Shown piece by piece: positions 37,779 to 47,737 of a stretch of DNA of 64,000 nt (its first letter is position 1; each line of letters begins with the position of its first letter). Below the pieces are notes generated by a model. It was not told the origin of the DNA. It saw only the letters and a program-made list of their open reading frames with translations, and ran no database searches. Origin of the DNA: Comamonadaceae bacterium (GTDB taxonomy: Bacteria > Pseudomonadota > Gammaproteobacteria > Burkholderiales > Burkholderiaceae_C); assembly GCA_947476285.1 (NCBI GenBank), contig CANJPU010000004.1:62001-126000 (forward strand), in the 5' to 3' direction. A program made the translations under genes and the position numbers.

Positions 37779-38194
37779 GCTTTGGCCGCCTTGAACGCTC
37801 TGCAGGGTCGCAACCCATGAGCGAGATCAACATGACGCCGCTGGTCGACGTGATGCTGGTGCTGGTGGTGATCTTCATTGTCACTGCGCCCTTGCTGGCC
37901 AGCTCCATCCGCCTGGACTTGCCGCGCTCGGAAGCGGCCCGGCCCAATGACGCGCCCGGTTTTGTCACGGTGACTCTGGATGCTGCCGGCCAGACCTTTG
38001 TAGACGACAAGCCGGTGACGCCGGCTCAGCTTGCACAGCGCCTGGCCAGCGCGGCCCGCGCCAACCCCGACACCGAAATCCAGCTTCGGGCCGACCGCGC
38101 CGTACCCTATGGCCGGGTGGTGGAAGTCATGGGCGCCGCGCAGAAGGCGGGCTTGAACCGCATCGGCTTCGTGGCCCAGGCCTCGGCGAACTGA
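37775..38194 (+). CDS. ExbD/TolR family biopolymer transport protein
   Basis: A 139-residue ExbD/TolR protein: NMTPLVDVMLVLVVIFIVTA contains the proton-relay aspartate, and a periplasmic domain follows ending RIGFVAQASAN. The ATG overlaps the previous gene's stop (ATGA at 37775). The gene lies 67 bases before leuS. The order dapB-exbB-exbD-leuS-lptE-holA-proA looks like a conserved Comamonadaceae block, though these genes are functionally unrelated. Confidence 0.93.
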   Translation: MSFGRLERSAGSQPMSEINMTPLVDVMLVLVVIFIVTAPLLASSIRLDLPRSEAARPNDAPGFVTVTLDAAGQTFVDDKPVTPAQLAQRLASAARANPDTEIQLRADRAVPYGRVVEVMGAAQKAGLNRIGFVAQASAN

Positions 38195-38261
38195 AGCCGC
38201 GTTCTGAGCCGCTCAAGGCGGCAACACCGGGGCAAACCCCATCCCCCTCTACAATTTCGCT

Positions 38262-40886
38262 ATGCAAGACAAATACAGCCCTGCCGAGGTGGAGCGCTCT
38301 GCGCAGGCCCACTGGAGCGCGAACGACGCTTATCGGGTCACTGAGGACCCGACCAAGAAGAAGTTTTACGCCTGCTCGATGCTGCCCTATCCCAGTGGCA
38401 AGCTGCACATGGGGCATGTGCGCAACTACACCATCAACGACATGCTCACGCGCCATCTGCGCATGAAGGGCTACAACGTGCTCATGCCCATGGGCTGGGA
38501 CGCATTTGGCCTGCCGGCGGAAAACGCCGCCATGAAAAACGGCGTGCCCCCGGCCAAGTGGACCTACGACAACATCGCCTACATGAAGCGCCAGATGCAG
38601 GCCATGGGGCTGGCCATCGACTGGAGCCGCGAAGTCGCCACCTGCGATCCCAGCTACTACAAGTGGAACCAGTGGCTGTTTCTGAAGATGCTGAAAAAGG
38701 GCATCGCCTACCGCAAGACACAGGTCGTCAACTGGGACCCGGTGGACAAGACTGTGCTGGCCAATGAGCAAGTGATAGACGGCAAGGGCTGGCGCACCGG
38801 CGCGGCGGTGGAAAAGCGCGAAATCCCTGGCTACTACCTCAAGATCACCGACTATGCAGAGGAGTTGCTTGCGCATGTGCAGCACAAGCTGCCCGGCTGG
38901 CCTGAGCGCGTCAAGCTGATGCAGGAGAACTGGATAGGCAAGAGCGAAGGCGTGCGCTTTGCCTTTACCCACGACATCCGGGATGCACACGGCGCACTCA
39001 TTGGCGATGGCCGCATGTATGTGTTCACCACACGCGCCGACACGATCATGGGCGTGACCTTTTGCGCTGTCGCGCCCGAACATCCGCTGGCCGCCCATGC
39101 GGCGCTCACCAACCCGCGCCTGGCCGCTTTCATCGAAGACTGCAAAAAGGGCGGCACCACCGAAGCTGAGCTGGCCCTGCGCGACAAAGAGGGCATGTCC
39201 ACCGGCCTGGAGGTGACGCATCCGTTGACTGGCGAGCCAGTGCCGGTATGGGTGGGCAACTATGTGCTCATGGGCTATGGCGACGGAGCGGTCATGGGCG
39301 TGCCCGGCCATGACGAGCGCGACTTCGCGTTCGCCCTCAAGTACAAGCTGGAGATCATGCAGGTCGTTCATGTGGACGGCGAGCACTACAACTATCACGA
39401 GTGGGAGGACTGGTACGCCGACAAGGAGCGCGGTGTCACCATCAACTCCGACATCTACAGCGGCTTTGCTTACCAGGACGCGGTCAACGCGGTGGCGCAT
39501 GCGTTGCAGCAGCAAGGCATGGGCGAGAAAAAAACCACCTGGCGCCTGCGCGACTGGGGCATCAGCCGCCAGCGCTACTGGGGCACACCCATTCCCATCA
39601 TCCACTGCGATGAGCATGGGGCAGTGCCCGTGCCAGAGAAAGACCTGCCAGTGGTGCTGCCCCTGGACTGCGTGCCCAATGGCTCTGGCAATCCGCTGAA
39701 CAAGCGCGCCGATTTTCTGCACGCGAAGTGCCCCGTGTGCGGCAAGGACGCGCGCCGCGAAACCGACACCATGGACACCTTCGTCGATTCGTCCTGGTAC
39801 TACATGCGTTACTGCGATCCGACCAACGACAAGGTCATGGTCGCTGCCGGCGCCGCTTACTGGATGCCCATGGACCAGTACATCGGCGGCATCGAGCACG
39901 CCATCCTGCACCTGCTGTACGCGCGCTTCTGGACCAAGGTCATGCGCGACTTCGGCTTGGTCCAGGTCGATGAGCCTTTCACCAAATTGCTGACCCAAGG
40001 CATGGTGCTCAACGAAGCCTTTGTGCGCGTGGGTGAGAAGTCGGGCAAGCAATACTTCTGGGCGCACGACCTGGACATCGTGCGCGACGAGCACGCCAAA
40101 GTCTTGTCGGCCACAGCCAAGGCCGATGGCTTGCCAGTGACATACGAGGGCTGGACCACCATGTCCAAGTCCAAGAACAACGGCGTCGATCCGCAAGACC
40201 TGATCGAAAAATACGGCGCCGATACAGCGCGCTTGTACACCATGTTCACCGCGCCGCCCGAGGCCACGCTGGAGTGGAACGACGCCGCGCTGGAAGGCTC
40301 TTACCGATTCTTGCGCAGGGTCTGGAACTTCGGCCGCAAACTAAGCGCGCTGCCCAGCGCCGCTGCGCCAGCCTCATGGGGCAAGCAGGCCAAGGCCCTG
40401 CGTTTTGACATTCACAGCGTTCTCAAGCAGGTGGACTACGACTACCAGCGCATGCAGTACAACACGGTGGTGTCAGGCGCGATGAAGCTGCTCAATGCGC
40501 TGGAAGATTTCAAAGGTGCAGGCGAGGCCGGCGCTGATGCGGCCCTGCGCGAATGTTTTGGCATCTTGTTGCGCGTGCTGTACCCCGCCACGCCACACAT
40601 TGCGCAAGAGCTCTGGCGCGCCCTGGGCTACGACAAGCAACACGGCGAACTGCTCGATGCGCCCTGGCCCAAGCTTGACGAGCAGGCCCTGGTGCAGGAC
40701 GAGATCGAACTGGTCCTGCAGATCAACGGCAAGCTGCGCGGCGCGGTACGTGTGCCCGCCGCCGCCAGCCGACATGAAATCGAAACCCTGGCCCTGCACA
40801 GCGAGGATTTTCGCAAGCATGCGGGCGGCGCGGTGGCCAAGAAGGTGATCGTGGTGCCCGGCCGGCTGGTCAATGTGGTGATCTGA
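38262..40886 (+). CDS. leuS: Leucyl-tRNA synthetase
   Basis: An 874-residue class I synthetase. HIGH-type motif in [16 protein letters not shown] (about residues 41-56), then the CP1 editing domain with the threonine-rich [13 protein letters not shown] and the aspartate in [10 protein letters not shown]. The KMSKS motif is in [12 protein letters not shown], followed by the anticodon domain. It charges tRNA-Leu and edits mischarged norvaline and isoleucine. The TGA overlaps the lptE start by one base (TGATG). Confidence 0.98.
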   Translation: MQDKYSPAEVERSAQAHWSANDAYRVTEDPTKKKFYACSMLPYPSGKLHMGHVRNYTINDMLTRHLRMKGYNVLMPMGWDAFGLPAENAAMKNGVPPAKWTYDNIAYMKRQMQAMGLAIDWSREVATCDPSYYKWNQWLFLKMLKKGIAYRKTQVVNWDPVDKTVLANEQVIDGKGWRTGAAVEKREIPGYYLKITDYAEELLAHVQHKLPGWPERVKLMQENWIGKSEGVRFAFTHDIRDAHGALIGDGRMYVFTTRADTIMGVTFCAVAPEHPLAAHAALTNPRLAAFIEDCKKGGTTEAELALRDKEGMSTGLEVTHPLTGEPVPVWVGNYVLMGYGDGAVMGVPGHDERDFAFALKYKLEIMQVVHVDGEHYNYHEWEDWYADKERGVTINSDIYSGFAYQDAVNAVAHALQQQGMGEKKTTWRLRDWGISRQRYWGTPIPIIHCDEHGAVPVPEKDLPVVLPLDCVPNGSGNPLNKRADFLHAKCPVCGKDARRETDTMDTFVDSSWYYMRYCDPTNDKVMVAAGAAYWMPMDQYIGGIEHAILHLLYARFWTKVMRDFGLVQVDEPFTKLLTQGMVLNEAFVRVGEKSGKQYFWAHDLDIVRDEHAKVLSATAKADGLPVTYEGWTTMSKSKNNGVDPQDLIEKYGADTARLYTMFTAPPEATLEWNDAALEGSYRFLRRVWNFGRKLSALPSAAAPASWGKQAKALRFDIHSVLKQVDYDYQRMQYNTVVSGAMKLLNALEDFKGAGEAGADAALRECFGILLRVLYPATPHIAQELWRALGYDKQHGELLDAPWPKLDEQALVQDEIELVLQINGKLRGAVRVPAAASRHEIETLALHSEDFRKHAGGAVAKKVIVVPGRLVNVVI

Positions 40887-41401
40887 TGGCACACACCGTG
40901 GCTTCTGCTCGCCGAGGCCTGTTGGTCGCGGCTGGCGCTTGTCTGGTCCTGGGTGGCTGCGGCTTTCAGTTGCGCCAGGCGCCCAGCTTCGCATTCAAGT
41001 CGCTCTACATTGGCACCACTGTGGAGTCGGCGCTGACCCGCGAACTGCGCCGCAGCATCGAGTACAGCGGCGCAGTTGAAGTGCTGGACGCCGCCCGCCT
41101 GCCAACGGCGCAGGCCGTGCTGGACGTGCTCATCGACCGGCGCGAAAAAGTGGTGGTCGGCCTCAACGCCACCGGCCAGGTGCGCGAATTCCAGTTGCGC
41201 ACCCGCTTCAGGTTCAAGCTGCGTACGCCCCAGGGCAAGGAGCTCATCCCCGAGACCGAAATGCTGCAGCAGCGCGACATCAGCTTCACCGAATCGGCCG
41301 CGCTGGCCAAGGAAGCCGAAGAAACCCTGCTCTACCGCGACATGCAGACCGACATTGTGCAGCAGTTGATGCGGCGGTTGGCGGCGGTCAAGACGCTGTA
41401 G
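40886..41401 (+). CDS. lptE: LPS-assembly lipoprotein LptE
   Basis: A 171-residue lipoprotein: the leader ends with LVLGGCGFQLRQ, with the LGGC lipobox. It then matches the LptE core (FKSLYIGTTVESALTRELRR, QLRTRFRFKLRTPQG, LLYRDMQTDIVQQLMRRL). It plugs and supports LptD for delivery of lipopolysaccharide to the outer surface. It is translationally coupled to leuS. The repeat at 41410-41519 follows. Confidence 0.95.
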   Translation: MAHTVASARRGLLVAAGACLVLGGCGFQLRQAPSFAFKSLYIGTTVESALTRELRRSIEYSGAVEVLDAARLPTAQAVLDVLIDRREKVVVGLNATGQVREFQLRTRFRFKLRTPQGKELIPETEMLQQRDISFTESAALAKEAEETLLYRDMQTDIVQQLMRRLAAVKTL

Positions 41402-41409
41402 CAGGCGGC

Positions 41410-41519
41410 TGTCATGCCGGACTCGCCACTGTCATCCCGGACTCGATCGGGGATCCACTTCGCTTGAGCAAATGCGTTTGCCGGCGCGACATGGATTGCG
41501 GGTCGAGCCCGCAATGACA
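41410..41519. repeat. TGTCAT/ATGACA-bounded intergenic repeat with hairpins
   Basis: The element is bounded by TGTCAT (41410 and 41430) and the inverse AATGACA (41513-41519). Inside, ATTGCGGG-TCGAG-CCCGCAAT (41495-41515) makes a perfect eight-pair stem, and CCCGG..TCGATCGGGG is another near-palindrome. I recall the pattern GTCAT-CCCGG...CGCAATGAC as a widespread dispersed intergenic repeat of Proteobacteria. It lies between the convergent lptE and the repeat protein gene and could terminate both. Confidence 0.7.
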
Positions 41520-41553
41520 AGGGGCGCACGGGCGCCTCCCGCAGGGTGGAGGC

Positions 41554-42675
41554 CTACATGGATGGGCAGCGGCTGCTCGCTCGCGAGCCAGCAGCGGACC
41601 CTGGAGCCGAAGAGCCTCGCCCAGGTACCTCTGGCCCGACACGTTCCATAATCCGGTCCAGCCTTTCCCTGAGAGTGCCATCTTGAATGCGTGCGGCAAT
41701 GGCCTTCGCAGCCTGGATCCCTGTGGTGGTGGTGGGTACACGTGCCCAACAAAACGCAATCACTGCGCGTGTTGCGTCGTCACGGTCGGCGAAAGCGGCG
41801 GCGTGCTGGGTCACCAACCGGCCAGTCAAGTAGCCTTGGTTGCGGGGATCGAGGGCAATGAAGATGCCGCGCAGAGCCAGGCTCTTAGCAGCTGGGCTTC
41901 TCATGGCCAATGCATCGCCAATCATTTGTTCAATATGCTCAGGTGCGGCGCGCGGGCCGAGTGCGGTGAGGAGGTTGCTTCGATTGTCCTCAGTTGCCAT
42001 CTCGAATGCATGGCCAACCATTTGCTCAATGTGGGCAGGCGCGGCGCGAGGGGCGAGCGCGATCAGCAGGTTGCTGCGATTGCCCTCGGTTTCCATCTCG
42101 AATGCATTGCCAATCATTTGCCCAATGTGCTCAGGCGTGGCGCGCGGGGCGAGCGCGATCAGCAGGCTGCTGCGATTGCCCTCATCCAGCATGAGCAATG
42201 CATTGTCAACCATGCGCGCAATGTCCTCGGTCGCGGCGCGGGGGGCGAGTGCGTTCAGAAGGTCGCAGCGACTGTTCTCATCCTGCATGAGCAATGCGTT
42301 TTCAACCATGCGCGCAGTGTCCGCAGCATTGGCGCTGGGGGCGAGGGCGCTCAGAAAGTTGGAGCGATCGCGCTCACTCCGCAGCGCCAGCCCGGTCTCA
42401 ACATCAAACTCAGTCTCACTTCCGCCGTCCCCGGACGAGGCGTCTCCGATGGTTTGCGGCCGCCCATCGCTGCGAGGCGACTCGACCGCAGGGTCGATGA
42501 GCTTGCTCGGGTTTCTGGAGCGGGCCAGCGCCTCAAAAAAGCGCGCATCGAGTATTGGCAGGACAACTTCCCTCATGGCTTTACTGGTCTGCGCCAGTTC
42601 AACCAGTGCCTGTGTAGGCGTGAACGTCGCGGCCTGCGTCCAGGCGTCCCAAGAAAGTGGCGTGGGTTTGGGCAT
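41554..42675 (-). CDS. Unrecognised protein with five 32-residue helical repeats
   Basis: A protein of about 373 residues of unknown function. The N-terminal part has QALVELAQTSKAMREVVLPI, weakly like an F-box or other short helical adaptor. An acidic, low-complexity linker follows, then five tandem 32-residue repeats (starting at residues 104, 136, 168, 200 and 232) of the pattern RSNLLIALAPRAAPEHIEQM followed by a second helix ending DEN. The C-terminus is Ser/Pro/Ala-rich. Repeats of this type form superhelical protein-binding surfaces. The start at 42675 is chosen for an AAGGTG ribosome site six bases upstream; ATG at 42690 has none. No PIP/hrp box was seen. It sits between lptE and holA, genes otherwise usually adjacent. 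Confidence 0.7.
   Translation of the reverse strand: MPKPTPLSWDAWTQAATFTPTQALVELAQTSKAMREVVLPILDARFFEALARSRNPSKLIDPAVESPRSDGRPQTIGDASSGDGGSETEFDVETGLALRSERDRSNFLSALAPSANAADTARMVENALLMQDENSRCDLLNALAPRAATEDIARMVDNALLMLDEGNRSSLLIALAPRATPEHIGQMIGNAFEMETEGNRSNLLIALAPRAAPAHIEQMVGHAFEMATEDNRSNLLTALGPRAAPEHIEQMIGDALAMRSPAAKSLALRGIFIALDPRNQGYLTGRLVTQHAAAFADRDDATRAVIAFCWARVPTTTTGIQAAKAIAARIQDGTLRERLDRIMERVGPEVPGRGSSAPGSAAGSRASSRCPSM
41887..42366 (-). repeat. Five tandem 96-base coding repeats
   Basis: These bases encode the five 32-residue repeats of the preceding entry. The two central repeats are closest to each other (both with LLIALAPRA and an AFEM second helix), while the first is most diverged, suggesting stepwise duplication. 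All units keep the frame, so unequal crossing-over could vary copy number. Confidence 0.85.
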
Positions 42676-42845
42676 GTGAGGCACCTTCATTGTGAATTGA
42701 CAAGCGGACCAACCGTAGCAGAGGAGTTCGTATCGGCTTCATCCGGGTGCGCGATGGTATCGCCTACTTGAAGGCACTGAATTGGCCGGGCACCAGGTGG
42801 GCAGCGCAAGGCATGAAGGCGCGTTTTGCGGGCTAAACTGCACCC

Positions 42846-43937
42846 ATGCAACTCGCCCCCGCCCAACTCAGCGCACACCTGCAACGCGGGCTCAAGCCGC
42901 TCTACACCCTGCACGGAGACGAGCCGCTCTTGATTCAGGAGGCGGCTGATGCCATCCGTGCGGCGGCGCGCTCGCAGGGCTATACCGAGCGCACCGTGCA
43001 CACCGTGGCCGGCGCCCATTTTGACTGGAGCGAAGTGCTCGCCGCGGGTGGCTCGCTCAGCCTGTTTGCCGACAAGCAGATCGTGGAGCTGCGCATTCCT
43101 TCGGGCAAACCCGGCAAAGAGGGCGGCGCGGTGCTGCAGCAAATGGCGCAGGGCGCAGCGGGCAACGACAGCACGCTCACCCTGGTGCTGTTGCCGCGGC
43201 TGGACCGGCAGACCCGCAGCGGCGCCTGGTTCGCGGCGCTGGAGGCGCACGGCGTGAGCCTGGCGTTCGAGCCCATCGAGCGCGCCGCGCTGCCGCAATG
43301 GATCGCCCAGCGCATGGCGCAGCAGGGGCAGCGTGTGGCGGCCGGTGATGAAGGTCAGCGCACCCTGCAGTTCTTCGCCGACCGGGTCGAGGGCAACCTG
43401 CTGGCCGCGCACCAGGAGATTCAGAAGCTCGCCTTGCTGTACCCGGCCGGCGAACTGGGCTTCGAGCAGGTGGAGACGGCGGTGCTCGATGTGGCCCGCT
43501 ACGATGTCTTCAAGCTGTCCGAGGCGGTGCTGGCCGGCCAAGTGGTGCGGGTGCAGCGCATGCTGGACGGCCTCAAGGCCGAGGGCGTGGCCGAGGTGCT
43601 GGTGCACTACACCTTGGCCGAGGACATCCGCGCGCTCAAGCGCATCAAGGATGCGATGGCGGCGGGCCGGCCTTTGCCCATGGCGCTGCGCGAGCAGCGC
43701 ATCTGGGGCGTGCGCGAGCGCTTGTTCGAGCGCGTGCTGCCGCGTCTGAGCAGCGCCACGCTCGATCAGCTGCTGCAATCGGCGCACCTGGTGGACGGCA
43801 TCGTCAAGGGCCTGAAGCTGCCCGACTGGCCCGCCGACGGCTGGCAAGCGCTGCAGCGCCTGGCTTTGCGGCTGTGCCAAGCCTGCGTCGTGCAAGCTGC
43901 GCCCACCCGCGCAGGGGCCGGTCAACGCGGGGGATAA
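42846..43937 (+). CDS. holA: DNA polymerase III subunit delta
   Basis: A 363-residue clamp-loader subunit that opens the beta clamp. It starts [20 protein letters not shown], then [57 protein letters not shown] and [13 protein letters not shown], all typical of HolA. Only a short upstream region (about 155 bases after the divergent repeat protein) is available for a promoter; TAAACT at 42833 is too close to be certain. It is followed by proA after seven bases. Confidence 0.96.
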   Translation: MQLAPAQLSAHLQRGLKPLYTLHGDEPLLIQEAADAIRAAARSQGYTERTVHTVAGAHFDWSEVLAAGGSLSLFADKQIVELRIPSGKPGKEGGAVLQQMAQGAAGNDSTLTLVLLPRLDRQTRSGAWFAALEAHGVSLAFEPIERAALPQWIAQRMAQQGQRVAAGDEGQRTLQFFADRVEGNLLAAHQEIQKLALLYPAGELGFEQVETAVLDVARYDVFKLSEAVLAGQVVRVQRMLDGLKAEGVAEVLVHYTLAEDIRALKRIKDAMAAGRPLPMALREQRIWGVRERLFERVLPRLSSATLDQLLQSAHLVDGIVKGLKLPDWPADGWQALQRLALRLCQACVVQAAPTRAGAGQRGG

Positions 43938-43944
43938 TGAACAC

Positions 43945-45225
43945 ATGAACGCGCTGAACGTCGCCGAATACATGCAGACCCTGGGCATGCAGGCCCGGCA
44001 AGCCTCTTACGCCATGGCGCGCTCCGACGCGGCCACCCGCAGCCGCGCCCTGCGGGCCCTGGCCGCACTGCTGCGCGCCAATCTGCCGGCCCTGCAAGAC
44101 GAGAACCACAAAGACATCGCCCAGGCCCAGGCGGCCGGCTTGGCGGTACCCTTGGTGGACCGGCTCAAGCTCGACGCCAAGACCTTGGAGACCGTGGCCC
44201 TGGGCTGCGAGCAACTCGCCGCCATGCCCGACATCATTGGCGAGATCACCGCACTGCGCCAACAGCCCAGCGGCATCCGCGTCGGGCAGATGCGCGTACC
44301 CATCGGCGTGTTCGGCATGATCTACGAGAGCCGGCCTAACGTCACTATTGAAGCGGCCAGCCTGTCCATCAAGAGCGGCAACGCCTGCATTTTGCGTGGC
44401 GGCTCCGAGGCCATCGCCTCCAACAAGGCCCTGGCCCGGTTGGTGCAAGAGGCACTGGCGCAGGCGCAGCTGCCCGAGCAGGCGGTGCAACTGGTGCAGA
44501 CCACCGACCGCGAGGCGGTGGGCCAGCTCATCACCATGCCGCAGTACGTGGACGTGATCATCCCGCGCGGCGGCAAGGGCCTGATCGAGCGCATCAGCCG
44601 CGACGCCAGGGTGCCGGTGATCAAGCACCTGGATGGCAATTGCCATATCTATGTCGATGATCCCTGTGATCTTGACATGGCCGTGCGCCTGGCCGACAAC
44701 GCCAAGACCCAAAAATACAGCCCTTGCAACGCCATGGAAAGCCTGCTGGTGGCGCGATCGGTAGCGTTGCACTTTCTACCCCGCATAGGCGCGATCTACG
44801 CCGCCAAAGGTGTCGAGATGCGCTGCGATGCGCAGTCCCTGGCCTTGCTCGGGCCGCTCAAGGATGCAAGCCTAAAGAGTGCGACCGAGCAGGACTGGTA
44901 CGAGGAATACCTCGCTCCCATCATCAGCATCAAGCTGGTCGAAGGGTTGGACGAGGCGATTGCCCACATCAACCAGTACGGCAGCCACCACACGGATGCC
45001 ATCGTCACGCGCGACCACATGAACGCCCAGCGATTTTTGCGTGAAGTCGATTCGGCCAGCGTGATGGTCAATGCCAGCCCGCGCTTTGCCGATGGCTTCG
45101 AATACGGCCTGGGCGCCGAGATCGGCATCAGCACCGACAAGTTCCACGCACGCGGGCCGGTCGGTATCGAAGGACTGACCTCGCTCAAGTGGGTGGTGCT
45201 GGGCAACGGAGAGATCCGTAGCTGA
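43945..45225 (+). CDS. proA: Gamma-glutamyl phosphate reductase
   Basis: A 426-residue aldehyde dehydrogenase-fold enzyme of proline synthesis, reducing gamma-glutamyl phosphate with NADPH. Visible blocks are [49 protein letters not shown], the catalytic cysteine in [12 protein letters not shown] and the signature block with HTDAIVTRD and [20 protein letters not shown]. It is in line with holA. No proB is next to it. Confidence 0.97.
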   Translation: MNALNVAEYMQTLGMQARQASYAMARSDAATRSRALRALAALLRANLPALQDENHKDIAQAQAAGLAVPLVDRLKLDAKTLETVALGCEQLAAMPDIIGEITALRQQPSGIRVGQMRVPIGVFGMIYESRPNVTIEAASLSIKSGNACILRGGSEAIASNKALARLVQEALAQAQLPEQAVQLVQTTDREAVGQLITMPQYVDVIIPRGGKGLIERISRDARVPVIKHLDGNCHIYVDDPCDLDMAVRLADNAKTQKYSPCNAMESLLVARSVALHFLPRIGAIYAAKGVEMRCDAQSLALLGPLKDASLKSATEQDWYEEYLAPIISIKLVEGLDEAIAHINQYGSHHTDAIVTRDHMNAQRFLREVDSASVMVNASPRFADGFEYGLGAEIGISTDKFHARGPVGIEGLTSLKWVVLGNGEIRS

Positions 45226-45248
45226 GCGCGCCACTTGGGATCGATGCA

Positions 45249-46199
45249 ATGACGCTGCCTCCCCCGCCCCGGCCCCACATGGTCGAAGCCATCGCGCCCT
45301 ACCATGTGGTGCCGCAGTTCATGGGCCCGGGCCCGGCCCAGGCGCTGCGCGAGGACATTGACCAGCATTTTGACAACCCTCACCTGGCTGGCCCACAGCA
45401 TCAAGTGTGGAACTACTGGCATGTGCCCGATGCCTACACCTACTTGCGAACAAGTCCGGAAAAGATCATTGCGCGCGAGCGAGTCGATCAATTCTTCAAC
45501 AAGCTGCGCTGGTTTTCCATGACTTTTCTGGGCATGGACACAGTGTCCTGGCCCAACCTCAGCCTCTATGTCGAGGGCTGCGGCCAGGCCTTGCACAACG
45601 ACTCGCGCAGCGGCACATTCGGCTATGTCTATTCACTGACGCACTGGGATGGCCGTTGCTTCAAGGGCGGCGAGACCCTGATCTTTCGTGAGCAGGACTA
45701 CTGGGCCGGCGACCGGTTTCGCGAGGCGGGCTCTGCCACCTCGCTCTATGAAACCATCCCCACCTGTTTCGATCAACTGCTCTTGTGCGACGACCGATTG
45801 ATCCATGGCGTGCCTGAAGTGCGTGGCACCAACGACCCCCGCCAGGGCCGGATCGTGCTGCACGGGCATATCCAGGTCAATGGCGTGTGCATCGAGGGGC
45901 CGCTTCTGCCTGTGCTGCAAAGCGAGGGGCTGGGGCTGCTCGGTGAGATCATCGAAGGCGCTCAGGCCCTGGCGGCACGCGAGCCGGGGCGTTACCACGG
46001 CTTCGCCACCTGCGCGATGGAGGTCGCGGCCGATGGCCGCGTGAGCGCGATCAAACCCTTGCTTCAGCGCGTGCTGGGGCAGGGCGGGCCGCAGCCCGAG
46101 GTGCAACTGCTGGCCCAGTTGCGAAACCGATTGTTGGGCCTGCGATTCGAGGCACAGGCCGCGCCCAGCCGCATCACTGTGCCGATGTTTTTCGAATAG
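45249..46199 (+). CDS. Putative 2-oxoglutarate/Fe(II) oxygenase fused to a TonB-C/AgmX-like domain
   Basis: A 316-residue protein I cannot name. Residues 90-215 look like a 2OG-Fe(II) dioxygenase core: iron ligands His116-x-Asp118 (ALHNDSRSGTFGYVYSLT), distal His186 (DRLIHGVPE) and the 2-oxoglutarate-binding Arg201 (DPRQGRIVLHGHI). Residues 250-316 resemble the TonB C-terminal/AgmX fold (FATCAMEVAADGRVSAIKPL, then LRNRLLGLRF and ITVPMFFE). No signal peptide is seen. It starts 23 bases after proA and is followed by gshA after 106 bases. A hydroxylation role is possible; neither domain call was confirmed by search. Confidence 0.65.
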   Translation: MTLPPPPRPHMVEAIAPYHVVPQFMGPGPAQALREDIDQHFDNPHLAGPQHQVWNYWHVPDAYTYLRTSPEKIIARERVDQFFNKLRWFSMTFLGMDTVSWPNLSLYVEGCGQALHNDSRSGTFGYVYSLTHWDGRCFKGGETLIFREQDYWAGDRFREAGSATSLYETIPTCFDQLLLCDDRLIHGVPEVRGTNDPRQGRIVLHGHIQVNGVCIEGPLLPVLQSEGLGLLGEIIEGAQALAAREPGRYHGFATCAMEVAADGRVSAIKPLLQRVLGQGGPQPEVQLLAQLRNRLLGLRFEAQAAPSRITVPMFFE

Positions 46200-46305
46200 C
46201 CTGCCACGGTCGCAGCCATCAGGCTTCGGGCCTTGCAACGGCCGGCGTTACCCTCACATCTCTACAATCGGTCTCAAACACCAAGAAGCAAGGCAGCACA
46301 GCCGC

Positions 46306-47601
46306 ATGGTTCCCCACCTCATCACAGCTCTCACCGGGCCTATCAACGAACTTGAGCAGCGCGTTCTCGAGTCCATGCCTGCCATCGAGCGCTGGTTCCG
46401 GCTGGAGTGGATGGAACACACGCCGCCGTTCTACTGCTCGGTGGACATCCGCAATGCCGGCTTCAAGCTAGCGCCGGTGGACACCAATCTCTACCCCGCA
46501 GGCTGGAACAACCTCACGCCCGAGATGCTTCCGCTGGCGGTGCAGGCCGCCATGGCTGCCATCGAGAAAATCTGCCCTGAAGCCAAGAACCTGTTGGTCA
46601 TCCCCGAGAGCCACACCCGCAACACTTTCTATCTGAGCAGCCTGGCCCAGCTCCAGCGCATTTTCCACATGGCTGGCCTGAACGTGCGCTTGGGCTCCAT
46701 CAGCCCGGACATCAAGGAGCCCACCCGCATCGAGCTGCCCGGCGGCGGCTCGGTCCTGTTGGAGCCGGTGGTGCGAAGCCGGCGGCGGCTGGGGCTGAAG
46801 AACTTCGACCCCTGCACCATCCTGATCAACAACGACCTGTCCTCGGGCATCCCCGGCATTCTTGAAGACATTCACGAGCAATACCTGTTGCCGCCGCTGC
46901 ACGCCAGTTGGTCGGTGCGGCGCAAGAGCAAGCACTTCAAATGCTATGAGGAAGTCTCCAAGCGCTTTGGCAAGCTGCTGGGCATAGATCCCTGGCTGAT
47001 CAATCCGATGTTCAGCCAGTGTGGTGAGGTCGATTTCACCGAAGACGCGGGCCTCGAATGCGTCAAGACCCATGTCGACGCCCTGCTGACGCGTACCCGC
47101 AAGAAGTACAAGGAATACGGCATCAACGAAAAGCCTTTCGTGGTGGTCAAGGCCGACAACGGCACCTACGGCATGGGCATCATGACCGTGCGCGACGTGA
47201 AAGACCTTGACTCGATCAACCGCAAGACCCGCAACAAGATGGCAGTCATCAAAGACGGGCAGGCGGTCAATCAGGTCATCATCCAGGAAGGCGTGTTGAC
47301 CAATGAGCGCATCAACGACGCAGTCGCCGAGCCGGTCGTCTACATGATGGACCGCTACGTGGTCGGCGGTTTCTATCGCGTGCATGCTGAGCGTGGCATT
47401 GATGAAAACCTCAGCGCCCCAGGTTCTAGCTTTGTTCCATTGGCTTTTGCAGAGAGTACGCGCTTACCTCAGCCCGGTGAGAAGCCAGGTGCCAGCGCGC
47501 CCAATCGCTTCTATATGTACGGGGTGATTGGCCGCCTGGCCATGCTGGCAGCCAGCTACGAGCTGGAGGCCACCAACCCCGACGCCGAGGTCTACGACTG
47601 A
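46306..47601 (+). CDS. gshA: Glutamate--cysteine ligase (GshA, thiobacillus-type family)
   Basis: A 431-residue gamma-glutamylcysteine synthetase of the family described from acidithiobacilli and common in beta-proteobacteria, distinct from E. coli GshA. Typical segments: [80 protein letters not shown] and [20 protein letters not shown]. It makes the first glutathione intermediate in the cytosol. With gshB at 49616 it completes the pathway, with the potassium transporter kup in between. Confidence 0.94.
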   Translation: MVPHLITALTGPINELEQRVLESMPAIERWFRLEWMEHTPPFYCSVDIRNAGFKLAPVDTNLYPAGWNNLTPEMLPLAVQAAMAAIEKICPEAKNLLVIPESHTRNTFYLSSLAQLQRIFHMAGLNVRLGSISPDIKEPTRIELPGGGSVLLEPVVRSRRRLGLKNFDPCTILINNDLSSGIPGILEDIHEQYLLPPLHASWSVRRKSKHFKCYEEVSKRFGKLLGIDPWLINPMFSQCGEVDFTEDAGLECVKTHVDALLTRTRKKYKEYGINEKPFVVVKADNGTYGMGIMTVRDVKDLDSINRKTRNKMAVIKDGQAVNQVIIQEGVLTNERINDAVAEPVVYMMDRYVVGGFYRVHAERGIDENLSAPGSSFVPLAFAESTRLPQPGEKPGASAPNRFYMYGVIGRLAMLAASYELEATNPDAEVYD

Positions 47602-47700
47602 AGGCTGCGCAAGTGACCCGGCGCGGCTCGTTGTTGCGCTGCAACAAGCGCGGATTTTCCCCGGCGCGAGGCGCACAATAGAGCCCCCACAGATCAAGAA

Positions 47701-47731
47701 CCCCGCCGGTTTGACTACCGTCAAGACGGGG
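47701..47731 (+). promoter_or_regulatory. Hairpin with TTGAC-N4-GTCAA palindrome over the kup ribosome-binding site
   Basis: CCCCG (47701-47705) can pair with CGGGG (47727-47731), and within it TTGAC-TACC-GTCAA (47711-47724) is a perfect palindrome. The CGGGG is the presumed Shine-Dalgarno for the GTG at 47738. The structure could hide the ribosome site, or the palindrome could be an FNR/DNR-like operator in a downstream, repressing position. Confidence 0.5.
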
Positions 47732-47737
47732 CTTTCA

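Noticed and set aside
38127..40196. 689-codon open frame antisense to leuS
   Set aside because: It is a shadow of the leuS reading frame in high-GC DNA: low-complexity His/Val/Ala composition, no ribosome site, and leuS itself shows all synthetase motifs.
42676..42845. PIP/hrp box upstream of the repeat protein
   Set aside because: No TTCGB-N15-TTCGB pair is present, so type III control is not supported by this test.
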